DNA of 64,000 nucleotides from Siderastrea siderea (lineage: Eukaryota; Cnidaria; Anthozoa; Scleractinia; Rhizangiidae): the NCBI GenBank assembly GCA_964030785.1, contig OZ034968.1:55925399-55989398 (forward strand), written 5' to 3'. Position 1 is the stretch's first letter. The number at the start of each line of letters is the position of its first letter. A program made the translations under genes and the position numbers. This document shows, piece by piece, positions 12,945-24,903 of this stretch. The notes beneath the pieces are model-generated. The model saw nothing but the letters and a program-made list of their open reading frames with translations, searched no databases and was not told the DNA's origin.

Positions 12945-14302
12945 TAGCCTGAATTTCAGCCGTCTCCTCTGCTCGCTCACTCCCGAGAGAGACGTCTGAA
13001 TCAATGAGCCGCTAATGCCGTCCAGTGACGTCACGGCGAATCAATGTTAATTTATGCGAATTATTTCTGTTCCCGGGAAAAATTCAGCTTTTGCCGCCCT
13101 CGAGTCGATGATAGACGCACGCCTGTCGCTCGATGGCAAGGGTCAAGTACCTTTTGTTTTGCTTCTACTGGAAAGTGAAGTGCTGCGGGTAAAGCGCATG
13201 CAGTGGGTTAACGGCCAAAAGTGAATTATTCACAAATACCTTGGTCGTTGGTGAAACGCGTGACGGACGTCACTGACGCATCCGTGACACAGACCTGACG
13301 AGTAGGTTTTTCCCCCAAATCTTCCTCGTGAATGAAAGAACGGAGAACGAAGTACAACAATTATTTTTAGGTAATATTTGACTCAGAGGAGACCTGCTTT
13401 GCTTAAAAAAGCGTTTACCCAGATAAGAACTGCTTTACCTCAAAAAACGAATCGTGTTCAATCCTCGCTTCATCGTGCAAAACGCTTTCTTCACCTGCTT
13501 TCAAACTCTTCGCCGCCTTCGCAAAAACGTGGCTTCCTACACGAAACAGGATTTCTCCGCTAAAAGTTTTCCAAATCCCACTTTACCGACGGTCGAGTGT
13601 TCATTAAGGTTCCAACGTTAAAATGGTGTGTTTTCTTTCTGAATCGATTAATGACTCAATGAAATAAATACAACAAAAAATCTGGAATCCTCGATAAAAC
13701 ATCGAATTTAATAATACTGCACAGTTCCAGGAATTGCTAAGAAACGTATCGGCAGCAATTCAAGATAATTTACCTTCACTTGCTTTCAAACTCTTCGCCG
13801 CCTTCACAAAAACGTGGCTTTCTACACAAAACAGGATTTCTACATACCACTTGGTCATTCATGAGAGCAACCAAGGGAGAAATGACAATGATACAGTGTG
13901 CTTCAAATTGTGTACACGATTGGAGAGTTCACTCGCAACAAGTGCAATCTGGAAAATTTAGCTGCCATAGCTCGTCGGAAGATTAACGAAAACATTTTCC
14001 CTCGACAAGAAGTGAAAGAGAGCGTTTACCTGTTCGGGGTATAACTTAGTTAACCCCAAGATTCGATATTGCTTCTTTGAAAGCCTTCGCACAAAGTGGA
14101 ATCCCGTAACCGCCACTTTGTAAACATTCCTCGCACTTTGAATAATTAATGAAATAATTTATGCGAATAATCGAGACTCAGCCAATCAACACCGCTGTCT
14201 GGTTTTTGCACAGTGACGTCACTGGACGGAATTAGCGGCTCATTGATTCAGACGTCTCTCTCGGGAGTGAGCGAGCAGAGGAGACGGCTGAAATTCAGGC
14301 TA
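12945..14302. mobile_element. Mutator-like non-autonomous element, ~90-bp TIRs, 9-bp target duplication
   Basis: The left end TAGCCTGAATTTCAGCCGTC is inverted at the right end. The match continues through GCTCGCTCACTCCCGAGAGA and GTCCAGTGACGTCA for about 90 bp with one or two mismatches. Perfect 9-bp duplications TGTGTCGCC flank it at 12936-12944 and 14303-14311. Inside is a direct repeat of about 75 bp (13491-13562 and 13775-13847) sharing CTTTCAAACTCTTCGCCGCC. No transposase. Confidence 0.9.
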
Positions 14303-14466
14303 TGTGTCGCCTTCAAATCATCTTGATCAAAGGAAGAAATCTTGATCAAAGGGACAAAGCTGTTACGATTGTACGTAGGCAAGCTCTATTTTGAAGGCTG
14401 GAATAACTTCAAGCACTAACGGCAGTCGTGCTTGGCCTGTCATTTCATAGTACTATCGACAACAAG

Positions 14467-15603
14467 TTATAACAATTTACCGCCGTATCCTGCCAGGGTT
14501 GTGAACGCGCTTCTAATTGGTCTAAAAACAATTCTCTTGACAGCGCTCAAGTCATCGCTCGCACATGCGCTGAGCCGTGAAACTCTGCCTTTAATTACCT
14601 GATTTCTTTTTATTCCAATCATTATCTCAGGCAGCTGACGCAGTTCCTTGGGCACATCTGTATAGTATGCAAAGGCAGTTCCACTGTCACAACAGTTGTT
14701 CCATAGATCTGCTGCCAGTTTAGCAAGTTCTTTGGTCTTGGTGATTGCAATCGCCATGTGTGGAACGCCGCCGGGGAGGGGCTGATCTCTGTTCTTATCA
14801 TCTTGGATTTGTTTGACTTTCGCAAGGGCCGCCCGAAATATTTGCTCCTCAGTATACCCAGCTGTATTAACTACAGTCAGTGTAGTCCAGCGAATGACTC
14901 GTTTGTCCCTAGCCTGTGCAAGAGGCAAATGATAAAAAACTGCATCTTTTACATCTTCTTTTATTTCTTTCTTGTCGCTTCTGAAACGTGTTGCAGTGAG
15001 AAATACCACCAACGCGTGACCTCTGAATTTATCAATAATTCTTTTCCATGTTGGAGCGAAAAGGTGGTTTGCCTTGTCCATGATCACAATCTTAAACAAG
15101 TCGTCGGGAAGTTCTTCTACCCACCATCGCAAATCTTCCTGGGAAGGCTATTTAGAAAGAAATGTGTGCACCTTATAGATGATGACATCCTTGTCTTTTA
15201 TGAAATCAGGATATGTCAACTGTGCCGTACCGTCAATCTTCACCCCGTTTGGAAGGACTTCTCTGCGGCACGCATTGTCATCGAGTACAATCTTTTTCGA
15301 TACGAGAAAGTTATCGGTCTGCTCGGCTGCCGTAACCAGTATTTGTCGCTCAAGCTGGTCAGCTATATCGCTATATTGCAAGTACCAGAATCGATTTGTC
15401 AAACTTATGACGTGGATTTCCTGTTGGAAAGTTAAAACAACAATCTTCCATAGCAATACTTCTTATAAAGTATTGATATCAACGCCTTGCCTGGCGCATT
15501 ATTGCGACTAAACCAAACCTTCAGGGCTTCCAGAGCTTCGCTTTGATGTTGCAGAACCTCCCGTTGCAGCTATTCACCACAAAGAGCTGAAGCGGTTAAA
15601 TTT
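14467..15603 (-). pseudogene. Broken DEAD/DEAH-box (type III restriction-like) helicase, copy 1
   Basis: On the minus strand the frame reads from a Q-motif-like LLQHQSEALEALKVWF stretch (about 15560-15515) through a degenerate segment where the Walker A loop is expected. It then continues into motif II within KIVIMDKANHLFAPTW and a motif-III-like HALVVFLTATRFRSD, then a second-domain fragment. Motif II reads D-K-A-N where DEAD/DEAH helicases have D-E-A-H or D-E-A-D, and TATR replaces the usual TATP, so the product should lack ATPase activity. A TAG stop breaks the frame at 15147-15149. A possible splice donor (CAG then GTAATT) lies at 14598. It sits downstream of the AlbA_2/GHKL gene on the same strand. 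The relationship to SF2/type III restriction helicases is from recognised motifs; the exact family is inferred. Confidence 0.7.
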
Positions 15604-16442
15604 TGATTGCAATCGCCATGTGTGGAACGCCGCCGGGGAGGGGCTGATCTCTGTTCTTATCATCTTGGATTTGTTTGACTTTCGCAAGGGCCGCCCGAAA
15701 TATTTGCTCCTCAGTATACCCAGCTGTATTAACTACAGTCAGTGTAGTCCAGCGAATGACTCGTCTGTCCCTAGCCTGTGAAGGTTTACATCTTCTATTA
15801 TTTCTTTCTTGTCGCTTCTGAAACGTGTTGCAGTGAGAAATACCACCAACGCGTGACCTCTGAATTTATCAATAATTCTTTTCCATGTTGGAGCGAAAAA
15901 GTGGTTTGCCTTGTCCATGATCACAATCTTAAACAAGTCGTCGGGAAGTTCTTCTACCCACCATCGCAAATCTTCCTGGGAAGGCTTTTTAGAAAGAAAT
16001 TTGTGCACCTTATAGATGATGACATCCTTGTCTTTTATGAAATCAGGATATGTCAACTGTGCGTACCGTCAATCTTCACCCCGTTTGGAAGGACTTCTCT
16101 GCGGCACGCATTGTCATCGAGTACAATCTTTTTCGATACGAGAAAGTTATCGGTCTGCTCGGCTGCCGTAACCAGTATTTGTCGCTCAAGCTGGTCAGCT
16201 ATATCGCTATATTGCAAGTACCAGAATCGATTTGTCAAACTTATGACGTGGATTTCCTGTTGGAAAGTTAAAACAACAATCTTCCATAGCAATACTTCTT
16301 ATAAAGTATTGATATCAACGCCTTGCCTGGCGCATCATTGCGACTAAACCAAACCTTCAGGGCTTCCAGAGCTTCGCTTTGATGTTGCAGAAGCTTTCCG
16401 TTGTAGCTATTCACCACAAAGAGCTGAAGCGGTTAAATTTTG
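14742..16442. repeat. Direct tandem duplication, 862-bp and ~839-bp units
   Basis: Unit 1 is 14742-15603 and unit 2 is 15604-16442, joined head to tail with no spacer. Identity is very high apart from one ~26-bp deletion, a 1-bp deletion, and scattered substitutions clustered near the outer end (for example 15557-15575 against 16388-16407). The duplication is therefore recent relative to other repeats here. Confidence 0.9.
15604..16442 (-). pseudogene. Broken helicase, copy 2 (direct tandem duplicate)
   Basis: This is a direct duplicate of 14742-15603, beginning at TGATTGCAATCGCCATGTG in both copies and ending near the same GGTTAAATTTTG. It keeps a lysine codon where copy 1 has TAG, so the segment from TYPDFIKDKDVI to TATRFRSD stays open. 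It has lost about 26 bp after the ARD-type segment (near 15780) and one base near 16061, both breaking the frame. Motif II is again D-K-A-N, so that change predates the duplication. The C-terminal helicase domain is cut off at the junction. Non-functional. Confidence 0.75.
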
Positions 16443-16705
16443 GTTGAAAGACAGGAAAAAAGCCACGACGACTAATGGAAGCAGAATGAGTAGAGCACAC
16501 CCAATTAAAGGCAGAAGTTGTGCAATTGCTAAGAGGTTCGATCGTCAGCCGCTGTTCGAAATATGAGCCTGCACTCTTTCAAATGTTGCAAATATTGCAG
16601 TGAGGTCACACTGAGTTCAATGATAACTTGGCCAAATATTAACACCAACATCTCTGAGCGAAACTAACTCGTAAACTAAATTTGGCGTGACATCGACCTA
16701 GCCAT

Positions 16706-18450
16706 TCATAGTTCGTCATTTAAAGTCGTTGTCCTGAAATACTCTTCTAACATTTTTCTCAGCAAAGATCTCTGTCTGGCGGGGAAGGGAATGGCCGCGG
16801 TACCAATTGCAGCAATTGCCGCGATTTGCCAGTCAGGGATCGGGAGCGAAGCAGTCAGCTTGAATAATCCATCTGCTCGCAGGCTAATAACTGACGACAT
16901 AAACTGCGAAAGGTATTCTGGTGGAATTGATTCTTCGTTGATTTCTATAAATGGGTTGTATCTTAGTGCCTTTTGATAGTAAGAAACAACTTGTTCTGCT
17001 GTTGACTTTTTGATTACTAAAAGCTCGGAGTGAATGTAGCCAAGCTGGCAATACTGATTGGCCAAATGATGCCTGTGGTTTTCATCTGTGAGCTGTATTG
17101 CCCTTCTGATGTAATCTTCTGCCTCCGTGAGCAAGTGTACAAAATCTTCTCGTTGTCTCATTCCTTGCACTGTCATCTTGTACAGGTTAAACTTGCAGCA
17201 TGCAAAGTGGTATGCTACATAACCATACCTTTGAGTCACCTCACCCATTGCCTCAAACAGCTTATGGGCATTTTGAAGAGCTGACAGCACCAGCTGTCCA
17301 TCAGGACCTCTCTTCCTACATAAGTCAACTGCTTTTGTAACAACAAGGTGGAGGTCTTCATATCCTGCACCTTCTTCCACTAGCCTCTTCACAATCATGA
17401 CACCAGTTGAAATGTCCTGAACTTCTTCGGTGTTACACCATTTGCCAAGCTTTGTGACAAGGACAATGCGTCGTTGTAGTCTTTCAGGAATTAAGTGCTT
17501 ATAAGGTTGGAGGTTTGGATGGCTTGTGTCGTTTCTGTGCAGTTCGAGCAGCTTAGAAATTAACATCTCAGAACCTAAAAATGAATGTTCTTCAGCGAGG
17601 ACGTGCTCATCAAGGAATCCTGTGAGATATTTTATAGCCTCAAGTTTGTCTCCCTTTGTACAAAGATTGTCAACTTCTCTTAGAATGGAGTATGCAAGGT
17701 ACTTGGGATGCCCAGGAAGACGCACACAGAAGTATGATGGATTAAAGTGGAAAGATGGTCTGGGGTTATTGTTTTTCTTCATGGTTCTATAAATAGTGCT
17801 TACTCCGGTCAACCGCCCCTCAGCCAACTTCCTTTCTTTGAGGAATTCAGCAATGCGCCTGTTTCTGCAAGGAACATATGGTACTCCTTTTCCCTCAGAG
17901 AAGTCTTCTGGTGTGAGAGTGGGATCGGGGCCTGGATAACTTATCACATCGATGCAGTTTGGTTTGATGTGAATTTTGATTGGATTACTGTCACACTCTT
18001 CATAGCCTCTATGATGAAAAGCATTCACGACTGCCTCGCGAAGAGCTCTTGTTGGATAGGCAGCAAACTCGTGGCGAGCTTCTTCTTTTGTCGTCTTTAA
18101 GATGAAAGACAAGGTTTCTGCAATCTGTTGGTCAATTGGTCCAGTTATGGTCTCTTCCTCCGTAACATCATCATCGTGGGTGTATATAGCAATTTCAGTT
18201 TTTGCCCCTGTAAAGAATACATGAGGGACAGGATGGAAGAATAATAATGCCACATTTCTTGGAGCCCAAACTGGGACGAGCATCTCACCAACTCTTTTAT
18301 CTCCAATTTGCCTCACAAGATTCAACTTTTCATAAAAATAAATTGCTTGCTTATCATCTTGGTCCACAAAAAGCTGGCTACCAATACCCTTTAAAAATTT
18401 TTTCACAAGGGTGAAGTCTATGTCATCTTCAGACAGCTGCTTGCCATATC
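16706..18450 (-). CDS. AlbA_2/Schlafen-like GHKL-ATPase protein, exon 2 (C-terminal part)
   Basis: This exon encodes residues 262 to 842 of a protein whose N-terminus lies at 48664-49447. The acceptor is a pyrimidine tract ending CCTCAACAG, and the exon opens GATATGGC; GA completes a glycine codon begun by the G ending exon 1. It starts YGKQLSEDDIDF, the region that follows AlbA_2 in COG2865-type proteins. The GHKL ATPase domain (HATPase_c_4) runs from about residue 390 to 500. It has the N-box-like REAVVNAFHHRGY (around 400-411), the YPG turn near 433 and RNRRIAEFL near 457, followed by a degenerate glycine motif (EGRLTG). The remaining ~340 residues are helical and TPR-like, for example AEDYIRRAIQLTDENHRHHL. 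Stop at 16706-16708. Upstream in-frame codons to 18568 are read as intron. Likely cytosolic or nuclear, since no signal peptide or membrane span is seen. The exact role in animals is unknown. Confidence 0.8.
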
Positions 18451-18719
18451 CTGTTGAGGCACAAAAGAACAGAATTGAAATAAGCTTACTCAGATAGAAA
18501 TGTGGTTGGGAGGGGTTCAGGAAAAAGAAAACGGAATGTAACAGAAATAGGGTGGGGGAGGGGGACATGATCTAAGTTCTTTGGATCCGCCTTTAGTTAC
18601 TTCATGCAAATAAAAATGATCATCACTTTGAGACGTGGACACACTCCATGTCCTGGATAACACCATTACAAAATCCAAATCATCAGTCTGTCCTCGACAC
18701 ACCAAAGAAAAACACCCAG

Positions 18720-20660
18720 CGGCATTCAGCCTTTAAGCCAGTTAGAACAAGCTTATGTGAGGTAGCTGGGGTATAAACAGTAACTTTTTCTTTAATTAGT
18801 AAATGCCATGCAGTGAAGTATCAGACAAGCTGTTTAATAGCTTAGAAATACCTTCTGTTAGAGAAGGTAGCCTACAATAATTGAAACAAGTATTCCTAGA
18901 TTTTAAGAAACTAGAAGTCTCAAAATAGCTAGATTTTAATTGTTTCAATTTGTGTGTTGCAGGAAGTTAGAGGATGTGTGTGGCTACTAGTATGTTTACA
19001 TACGCTTGTAAACGAGTTGAAGCTGACTTTATGGCTTTGACTGGTTAATTCAAGCTTACAAATTAAAAATGTGCAGGATTTATGCCCTGAAGCATGTTCT
19101 TCTTTCCACACATTGTAATAGAAGGCAAATCTACAAAATGGTTCAGTGAGGGCAGAATGATCTTCTTTGCCTTCAAGATAATTTAGACGCAGAGATGTCA
19201 TAATCAATTAAACACTAAACAGCCCTTCATCATAAGTGTCCTCTGGTTTCCTGTCTTAGGGTCTCAAACAGCATGGTATGGTGAAAAGGGCAAATTGTAA
19301 ACAGTCTATACTTTCTTGTGTTGTTTCAAAAAATATTCATGCATTGCTCCCACAAAAGGTTTTTTGGTCTGACTTCCCCTCCCCCTAACCCCTCTGGAAA
19401 TTCCAGTTTATCTTCATACTTTGCTTTAACAATTTTGTATTTTGAGACCCCCTTCTCCCCAGAACCTCCAAAGTCTTTTCGCATTTCACTGTTCCTACTG
19501 TCTTGCAGCCTCGAAATTAAGACTGGGGGAGGTGGGAGATGGGGGGGGGGGGGGTTTAGGGAACCCCAAAATGTTCCAGAATCTTGTTTTGTGGGCATTG
19601 CTCAATATCATATTTACACCTTAAGACTTTCTAATTTTACAATGATAGGACAATATCACCATATGTTTAAGTCAAGTTCGTTTCCTGTCAGTTTTTTTCC
19701 TAGTTCATACCTTTAGAGGTACATACCGAGGTGTCCCAAACAGGTTTCTTTTTAAAGTTGAAAAGAGGTTAACAGAGGTTTCCATTAGGCCTGGTTCAAA
19801 TGCCAAACTTTTCATGAACCTCATCTTAAATGCCTTCAAGTGAGCACATGGAAAGTTTGGTGCCTGAATCAAATGAGTATAGCTGATTCAATTTGGAAAG
19901 TCACAGCCATTATTTTTGCCTAAATTAGCTGGGAACCAGGTAATACAGACAATGTATGAATTATGTTATGTATAAGTGTTATTGTATTAACAACATGAGA
20001 TTACATGAGGACTGTGACATATCTTGAATCCAGTATCTATCAAGAGTGTTAGTTGGTTTTGCCTTTTTCTTATAAATTCAGACCAAACACAAAAAAGCAA
20101 AATTCATAGGTACATAAAAAGTTTGGCGTCTGAATTTAGTCAGCAGGTGCAGAATTGGGTTGGCCAAAAGTTTGGCCTATGAAAAGTTTGGCATCTTAAC
20201 TGATTAGGCTTTAACCCTTACATTCATAAAATGCACTCATCAGTGGCCACCTGGGGTTCCACCCTGGGGACAGTGCGGGATTTGTTCACTTTTGTTACCA
20301 ATTTTGGGCCTAGGAGAGGGGGATTGGACCACTCTTGCATTTTCCTTAAGGATCCCCAGGGATAAACCCACAGGATTTGTTACACCACTGCCACCTTGAA
20401 AATAGAGAGATCCTGGAAACAAGTGTCTTTTCCTGTCTACACGAGGACTGGGTACGAACCAAGGAACGCAGAACCAGTGTGAAGACAATTAAGTCACGAA
20501 ATACCCTTGTGATGCGTTTGCCAGCAAGTAGAGTTTGGGTAAGTATAATGACATTCACTTAGCCAGCATCAATGTAGTGTAGCTATATTAAAGTACCTTT
20601 ACTCTGCCAAATGAGTAATATGAATTCTTTTTTTAACTCCACAGGTTTAGGATTATGTGT
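18720..20660. other. Intronic stretch, no gene recognised
   Basis: The sequence contains G-runs and C-runs near 19378-19550 and short chance frames. No supported exon or inverted repeat. Confidence 0.4.
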
Positions 20661-20672
20661 GAGAAGCAGGGT

Positions 20673-21556
20673 CAGGGCTTGAAATAATGGTCGCTCAACG
20701 GACAATGTCCAGTCAAAAATAGGTTTTGTCTGGTCAAATCCTTGGATGGCCGGACAATTTGTCCGGTCGTTCACCCTTGTAAAGAAAAATTTAGTGCAGA
20801 GCTTCAGGTTTTAAATTTTTAAAGGTTCAACATTATTGGCGTTCGTGAATAAAAAGGGGAAAAGACAGAATGAGATACTACCAGACCAAGAACTTTTAAT
20901 AAATGATTCGTAATAGTGGTTGTAAAATTTCCGGTGGTTGCAAATTTTCGCTTTGTCATTCAACAAGCCATCACCGCAAATTAATGGGTCTTCCGGGGTA
21001 GCGTGTGTAGCGGTGTGAATTACTATATTCTCATATAGAGTCGACTTGGATTTTGTAAACGTGACGAAACATAACAGTGCCTCTCTCAAAAAGTGTAAAA
21101 TTGACAATAACAAGAAAGCAAGTTTACATTTATTTGTCCACTTGTCAACATTTTGTGTGAATCACTCAAGGTATAAATTCCAAGATTAACTTCTATGTTC
21201 AAGGGAAAAAACATTTTAACAGAAAATTCACATACTCCATCAACTTCATAACTTCAGTAGGTCTTAAAATGTAAGTGTATAGAACTGAAGCTATAGTTGT
21301 ATGCACAAAAGTAATATTGATTTTGCCTAACTTTGCGGTTGTACCGTGCATTCCAGTTTTCTTGCATTGAGTTTGAGGCTGCATGTACAATAAAGGCGTA
21401 GAAAATGTACTTGTTTGATGTGTGAACATTATGCGGGTGGGGGGGGGGGGTGGTATAGAAATATGAAGTATTAATGGATATTTGTCCGGCCAAAAATGGG
21501 TTGTGTCCGAGCAGAAATAGGTTTGACTGGACAACTTGAATTATTTTAAGCCCTGA
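20673..21556. mobile_element. Inverted-repeat element, CAGGGCTTGAAATAAT ends, 5-bp duplication
   Basis: The left end CAGGGCTTGAAATAAT is inverted at the right end ATTATTTTAAGCCCTG. Direct repeats AGGGT flank it at 20668-20672 and 21557-21561. Subterminal repeats of TCCAGTCAAAAATAGG and GTCCGG motifs occur at both ends. CAGGG termini recall hAT elements, but those make 8-bp duplications, so the superfamily is uncertain. No transposase. Confidence 0.7.
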
Positions 21557-21731
21557 GGGTCCAACATACCATATCTGGTATTATGGCCCCCACATCAAGA
21601 TTTTTAGGGCAAGTCAGCAAAAACCATTGCTACATTTGTTTGTTTCAACAGCATTAAAGTGAAATGTATACTGGTCACCATAAACAGCAGAGCAAAGCAT
21701 TTGACGAAGGAAGTCTTCATTTCATTAAATA

Positions 21732-22252
21732 AGGGACTGTTCATTTTTTATGAGGTAGGGGGGCTGGTGGGATTTGAGGGGGGCCATGCCAAAAAAATAT
21801 GGCTTCAAAGGGGGGGCAGCCCAAAAAATGGTGTGTAAAGGGGGGGGGGGGGTCACCAAAAAAATTGCCTTTAAGATTGGTAGTGATAGCATCTGTAATA
21901 ATGCAAACTTTAGTGCCAGAGTGCCAAAAAATAGCGTTTCAAAGGTTTTCAAAATTTTCCAGTGGCAGATAACCCTGGAACGCCTACCAGAAAATTACCT
22001 TAAGTGCATGTCAATTAAGAAATTTACTCCTGCAGGACTGATTCTAAAGTACAGTGTGTAATGAAATTGACTTGACTTTTATTGGAGCTTGATCACTTTT
22101 TCTTGGGGGGGGGGGGTAATCCAAAAATATTTAGAACTACAAGGGGGGGCAGTGAAAGATTTCTAGCGTAGAGGGGGGGTCATTATATTTTACAGGTACT
22201 ACCCATCAAATGCCACCAGCCCCTGCTACCCCATAAAAAATGAACGGTCCCT
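21732..22252. mobile_element. MITE with TA target duplication
   Basis: The left end AGGGACTGTTCATTTTTTAT is inverted at the right end ATAAAAAATGAACGGTCCCT, and the inner arm TGGTGG pairs with CCACCA. TA flanks at 21730-21731 and 22253-22254. Long G-runs fill the interior. Non-coding. Confidence 0.85.
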
Positions 22253-22469
22253 TAGTAACATTTAGTGTTAAGTCAAGGTAGTTTTTAGGGAACCTCCACT
22301 GTCATCTAAAATTGGTGTTAAATTTTGGAGCTAAAACCTAAAGTTAGCAAGTGGAGAAAAACGTTTTAGTTACGAAAAAATTGGTCACGAATACCACCTA
22401 TTTTCCCTTTTAAATTTCCCCTGCCCTGCCATTTGGTATTTTGCTAACACCACAAGGTTGCCCATTTTA

Positions 22470-23806
22470 CATCCTCAGAGACCCAGGGGCAGCTAGTCCG
22501 GACGATGGGATTTTCATGGGCGAAAGTTTACAACAAGAGCGGGAGAGCCCCTGTGCACTTACTCTTACCAATCCAGTTCCAGAAGCGTTTGAATTCTCTC
22601 CCTCTGATTGGCCAGAAAAATATTTTTCTGGCCAATCAGCGAAGAGGAACAGCCGGGTGACTCTCATGTCTTCTTACACGAGGTTGTTTTCCTCAGCGAT
22701 CGCCATAGTAGCGTGGCCCGTTAAACGGGAACATTTTTGAGGAGAGCTTCAGAAAAAAAAAAAAAACTAATTAAATAAATGAAGTCAAAGAAATCACAAA
22801 CTATAACGTGGCCGGAAGAAAACAAACACTCACCGGGATTTTTCACGAAGGACTTTTCGAAGGTATTGTTAAAATTTAAGAGCTAACGACTTCCCCTTTC
22901 TCAAGTGTTGCATGAGGCTAATAGCTACTCGAGTAAACGATGTTACTAATTATTTCTCCTTGTTCGTTGAACTACGTCTGAAACTTTCCACGGGAATCTC
23001 CGATGCACGGGCCACGCAACTATGTCGATCAAGCATGGGAACCACAGTTAACCAAAGCGTAATATGAGTGTTTGTATGGAGCTGAAATTCAATCGAAAAA
23101 ATCGGGGTTTTCAGCTGAAAATGCATTAAAATGGAAATACAGTTTGAAAAACATTACCTGCTGTGTGTTTGCTGTGTTTTTATTGCTTTTCCGAGCTTCT
23201 GGAGGCCGATCTGGGCGATTTTCTGCTTAACGGTCGATGCGACATCATGTTACGTAATAGAGAGAACTAGTTCTCTCTAGTACATGACATGACACACTCA
23301 ATCAACATAATTGCATGGCCCGTGCATCAGAGATGGAAAGTTTCAGACAAAGATCAATGAAGAAGGAGAAATAGTTACACTAGAGAAAGGGGAAGTCGCT
23401 AGCTCCAAAAATTTGTGATACCTTCGATGGGTCTGCCGTGAAAAATTCCCTGTGAGTGTCTGTTTTCTTGCGGCCACGTTAGAGTTTGAGATTTCCTTGA
23501 CTTCGTTTATTTATTATTTTTGTTTTCTGAAGCTCTCCTCAAAAATGTTCCCGTTGAATGGGCCACGCTACTATGGCATTTGATGAGGAAAACAACCTTG
23601 TGTAAGAAGACACGAGAGTCGCCCGGTTCCTCTTCGTTGATTGACCAGAAAAATATTTTTCTGGCCAATCAGAAGGAGAGAATTCAAACGCTTCTGGAAC
23701 TGGATCAGTACGAGTAACTGCCCAGGGGCTCTCCCACTCTTGTTGTAAACTTTCGCCCATGAAAATCCCGTCGTCCCGACTAGCTGCCCCCGGGTCTCCG
23801 AGGATG
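22470..23806. mobile_element. Foldback element, ~540-bp terminal inverted repeats
   Basis: The left end CATCCTCAGAGACCC is inverted at the right end GGGTCTCCGAGGATG. The arms (about 22470-23030 and 23290-23806) match with small changes, including TGATTGGCCAGAAAAATATT and its complement and an inner block around GGCCCGTGCATCAGAG. Flanks CCCATTTTA (22461-22469) and CCCATTTTG (23807-23815) form an 8-of-9 target duplication, suggesting a Mutator-like origin. Open frames on both strands mirror each other and are artefacts of the symmetry. Confidence 0.85.
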
Positions 23807-23992
23807 CCCATTTTGTTACATACAAACAAAAGTTGCCGGTGTCTTAAAGTTTCAAAATGGTGGTATAATATAATATATTATATATATATATTATATATAA
23901 GATTTGGAACTGGATCAGTAACAGTAACTGAGGATGCCCATTTTGTTACATACAAACAAAAGTTGCCGGTGTCAAAGTTTCAAAATGGTGGT
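23801..23992. repeat. Local direct duplication with AT microsatellite
   Basis: AGGATGCCCATTTTGTTACA with about 40 bp beyond it occurs at 23801 and again at 23931. Between them lie an AT-rich tract (23865-23900) and a copy of GGAACTGGATCAGTAACAGT related to 23696-23715 inside the adjacent element. The duplication thus includes element and flank and postdates the insertion. Confidence 0.8.
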
Positions 23993-24903
23993 GCACTGGA
24001 AATTAGAAAGCGAACATAGAGGAAAATCATATTTAACTTTTTGGTGCACTAAAACTTTCTTTCAACTTGTTAACTTAAAGAATTGAAAGTTAGACTTTAT
24101 TTCCAACAATTCAACCTTGATTTGTTGCACCAGTGGAGGTTCCCTTCAAGATAGTGAATTATTTAAAACTAGCTGTTACCCATGAACAATCCACCACTCG
24201 ACATCATGATTAGACCATGATTAGACTTTCCCAAGTCCATAAATAATTTAATTTTTTTATTTTTCAGGTCAGTGGGCCTCTCTCAACTTCGTCGCTCACT
24301 CTCATCGAAGCTCACTTTGCTTACTTTGCTCGCAAAACACAGGGAAAATTAATACCACTCGACTTATGGCAAGTCTAGAACATGATGTTTTGAACGCCGA
24401 CACAAATTTGCATAAGCTGTTGAGATTTATAGTGAGACATGAAAACTGACACAATTTGCATAAGCAGTTGCAAATAGTCACACAACATGGCGCAGTGTTT
24501 GCTTTGTGAGAGAAAGGTGCCACTTTTGTGGAATTTCTCGCAAAGTGGATCTTTTCGATCAAAACCCAAATTGCGCACATCCTTCCCAGGAAAGTATAGA
24601 AATGGTGTGGTTTAACTTAGCCGTTATTCCATAATGAGTGGAGAACAGTTAATCTGCTTCCATATTATATATAAGATTTGTGTTTCCTTGAAATAACCAA
24701 CTTTTTTGTTTTCAAGAATCAGATAAAAACTAGGTTAAGCTCATTTGAAAGGCCCTTCAAAATGAAGAAGGATGGTGTTTTTTTGTTTTGTAACATCTTG
24801 ACTCATTCCAGAGATGCTAAAGTTTTTGTATTACACAAATTAGAAATTCGTGTAACGATTGTCTTGTTAAATAGACAATCTATTAATAAGGAATTCAGAC
24901 ACC

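Noticed and set aside
16520..16560. Possible tRNA B-box (GGTTCGATCG)
   Set aside because: No A-box or cloverleaf could be formed around it.
18451..18568. In-frame start at 18568 giving a 620-aa stand-alone GHKL protein
   Set aside because: The first 39 residues read through a pyrimidine-rich acceptor, and the phase-matched join to the AlbA_2 exon explains the domain order better.
22441..23829. Similar ~90-aa frames on opposite strands
   Set aside because: They mirror each other through the foldback element arms and have no domain.
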